Shown piece by piece: positions 63,401-64,000 of a stretch of 64,000 nucleotides of DNA. Below the pieces are notes generated by a model. It saw only the letters and a list, made by a program, of their open reading frames with translations. It searched no databases and was not told the origin of the DNA. Source of the DNA: Archilochus colubris (taxonomy: Eukaryota; Chordata; Aves; Apodiformes; Trochilidae); contig CM041092.1 in NCBI GenBank assembly GCA_023079485.1, forward strand, positions 15,513,127-15,577,126, given 5' to 3'. Made by a program: the position numbers and the translations under genes. Numbering within the stretch: the stretch's first letter is position 1; the number at the start of each line of letters is the position of its first letter.

Positions 63401-64000
63401 TAAACTTAGAAAAAAAAATATCTACAGCAAAACAAGCTTGTGGGATACAGTTTGGACCTTTCCAATCTCATCACCATTCCTTTCCAGAGGAGCAATGTTA
63501 CTGCCCTGATTAAACAAGAAATCCAGACCCCAAGAGCCAAGTAGGATACAGCAAAAACTGAAATTGCACAACATTAAAAATAAAAAATTTTACAGCAACC
63601 AGGATGTGAACATTGGAGGAAAGTGCCAGAGGATATGTATCTCTAGTCCATTAAATATAGTTTATTTGATAGTATTTTACATCTTATTAAAGCAAAGCAG
63701 ACAGGATATAAGAACTATAAACTTTCCCCTGAAAGTGAGCATTGCTGGCATTCCACATTCCACTTGCTTAAATTATTATTTTTTCAAGGGCTGATTAATC
63801 CTTGCCCCTCTTAGTAATGAGAGGAAATGGTGTGTTGGGTGTTTTACTTCCCAGGCCAAAGCAAAATGATGCCTCTGCAAGACTGGCTCAGTTTTTCACT
63901 GCTGTTTTTTTCCCCTTTGGGAATCTGCCTCTGTGTTCCTGGCACATGACTACTTTTTCTTTCATGGGCAATATCTCTTGCTTGAAATCTCTTCTGACAA

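Larger units (their letters stand above)
56126..64000. other. mostly non-coding unique sequence, no gene seen
   Basis: About 7.9 kb, interrupted by the MIR piece and microsatellites listed separately. Two sub-regions are discussed under findings: 58960-59310 looks like possible conserved non-coding DNA, and 60931-61039 has exon-like borders. Frames of up to 139 codons (57019-57438, plus) were read and show no recognisable domain. Confidence 0.55.

Noticed and set aside
1..64000. Search for tRNA, rRNA, endogenous retrovirus LTR/pol, NUMT and bacterial-type features
   Set aside because: No B-box-like motif with a cloverleaf, no LTR ends or retroviral enzyme motifs, no mitochondrial rRNA-like stretch, and no operon-style coding density were seen.

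Overview
The window reads as vertebrate nuclear DNA, most likely from a bird. The clearest clue is several CR1 LINE 3' ends, including one with the tandem ATTCTATG-type octamers typical of avian CR1. The remaining repeats are old and sparse: MIR-type SINE fragments and degenerate CR1 pieces, with no Alu, L1 or recognisable LTR element. CpG is scarce and I saw no CpG island. The species cannot be named from this sequence.

I found no protein-coding exon, tRNA, rRNA, known small RNA or CRISPR array that I would defend. All open reading frames are short (179 codons or fewer), lie on both strands and overlap each other. They match no protein family I recognise, and several run through CR1, MIR or microsatellite sequence. 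The best reading is one non-coding interval: a gene desert or part of a very large intron.

Layout from left to right. 1-12 kb: unique sequence with one MIR (about 3.6 kb), A-, T- and TCC-rich tracts, and a perfect CRE palindrome at 9.05 kb. 12.1-12.5 kb: CR1 on the plus strand. 12.5-27 kb: mostly unique, with small palindromes, an old CR1 remnant at 18.9 kb and a 15-bp-stem inverted repeat at 24.95 kb. 27-36 kb: two MIR pieces, a short CR1 tail, a G-quadruplex motif, and the longest CR1 copy (35.8-36.3 kb, minus strand). 36-47 kb: long T and G/T tracts, an old CR1 (40.1 kb), A/C-rich tracts, a purine tract and a further CR1 remnant (46.7 kb). 47-64 kb: a (CCAT)n microsatellite, a second G-quadruplex motif, an inverted repeat with G/C arms, two more MIR-type pieces and short microsatellites.

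There are no genes here to connect into a pathway. I found no clear new biological system. The items most worth checking are possible conserved regulatory elements (about 9.0, 18.6, 24.9, 30.2 and 59.1 kb), the hairpin at 24.95 kb, two G-quadruplex motifs and two weak splice-bounded exon candidates. Repeat family calls come from remembered consensus patterns, not from a database search, so boundaries are approximate.
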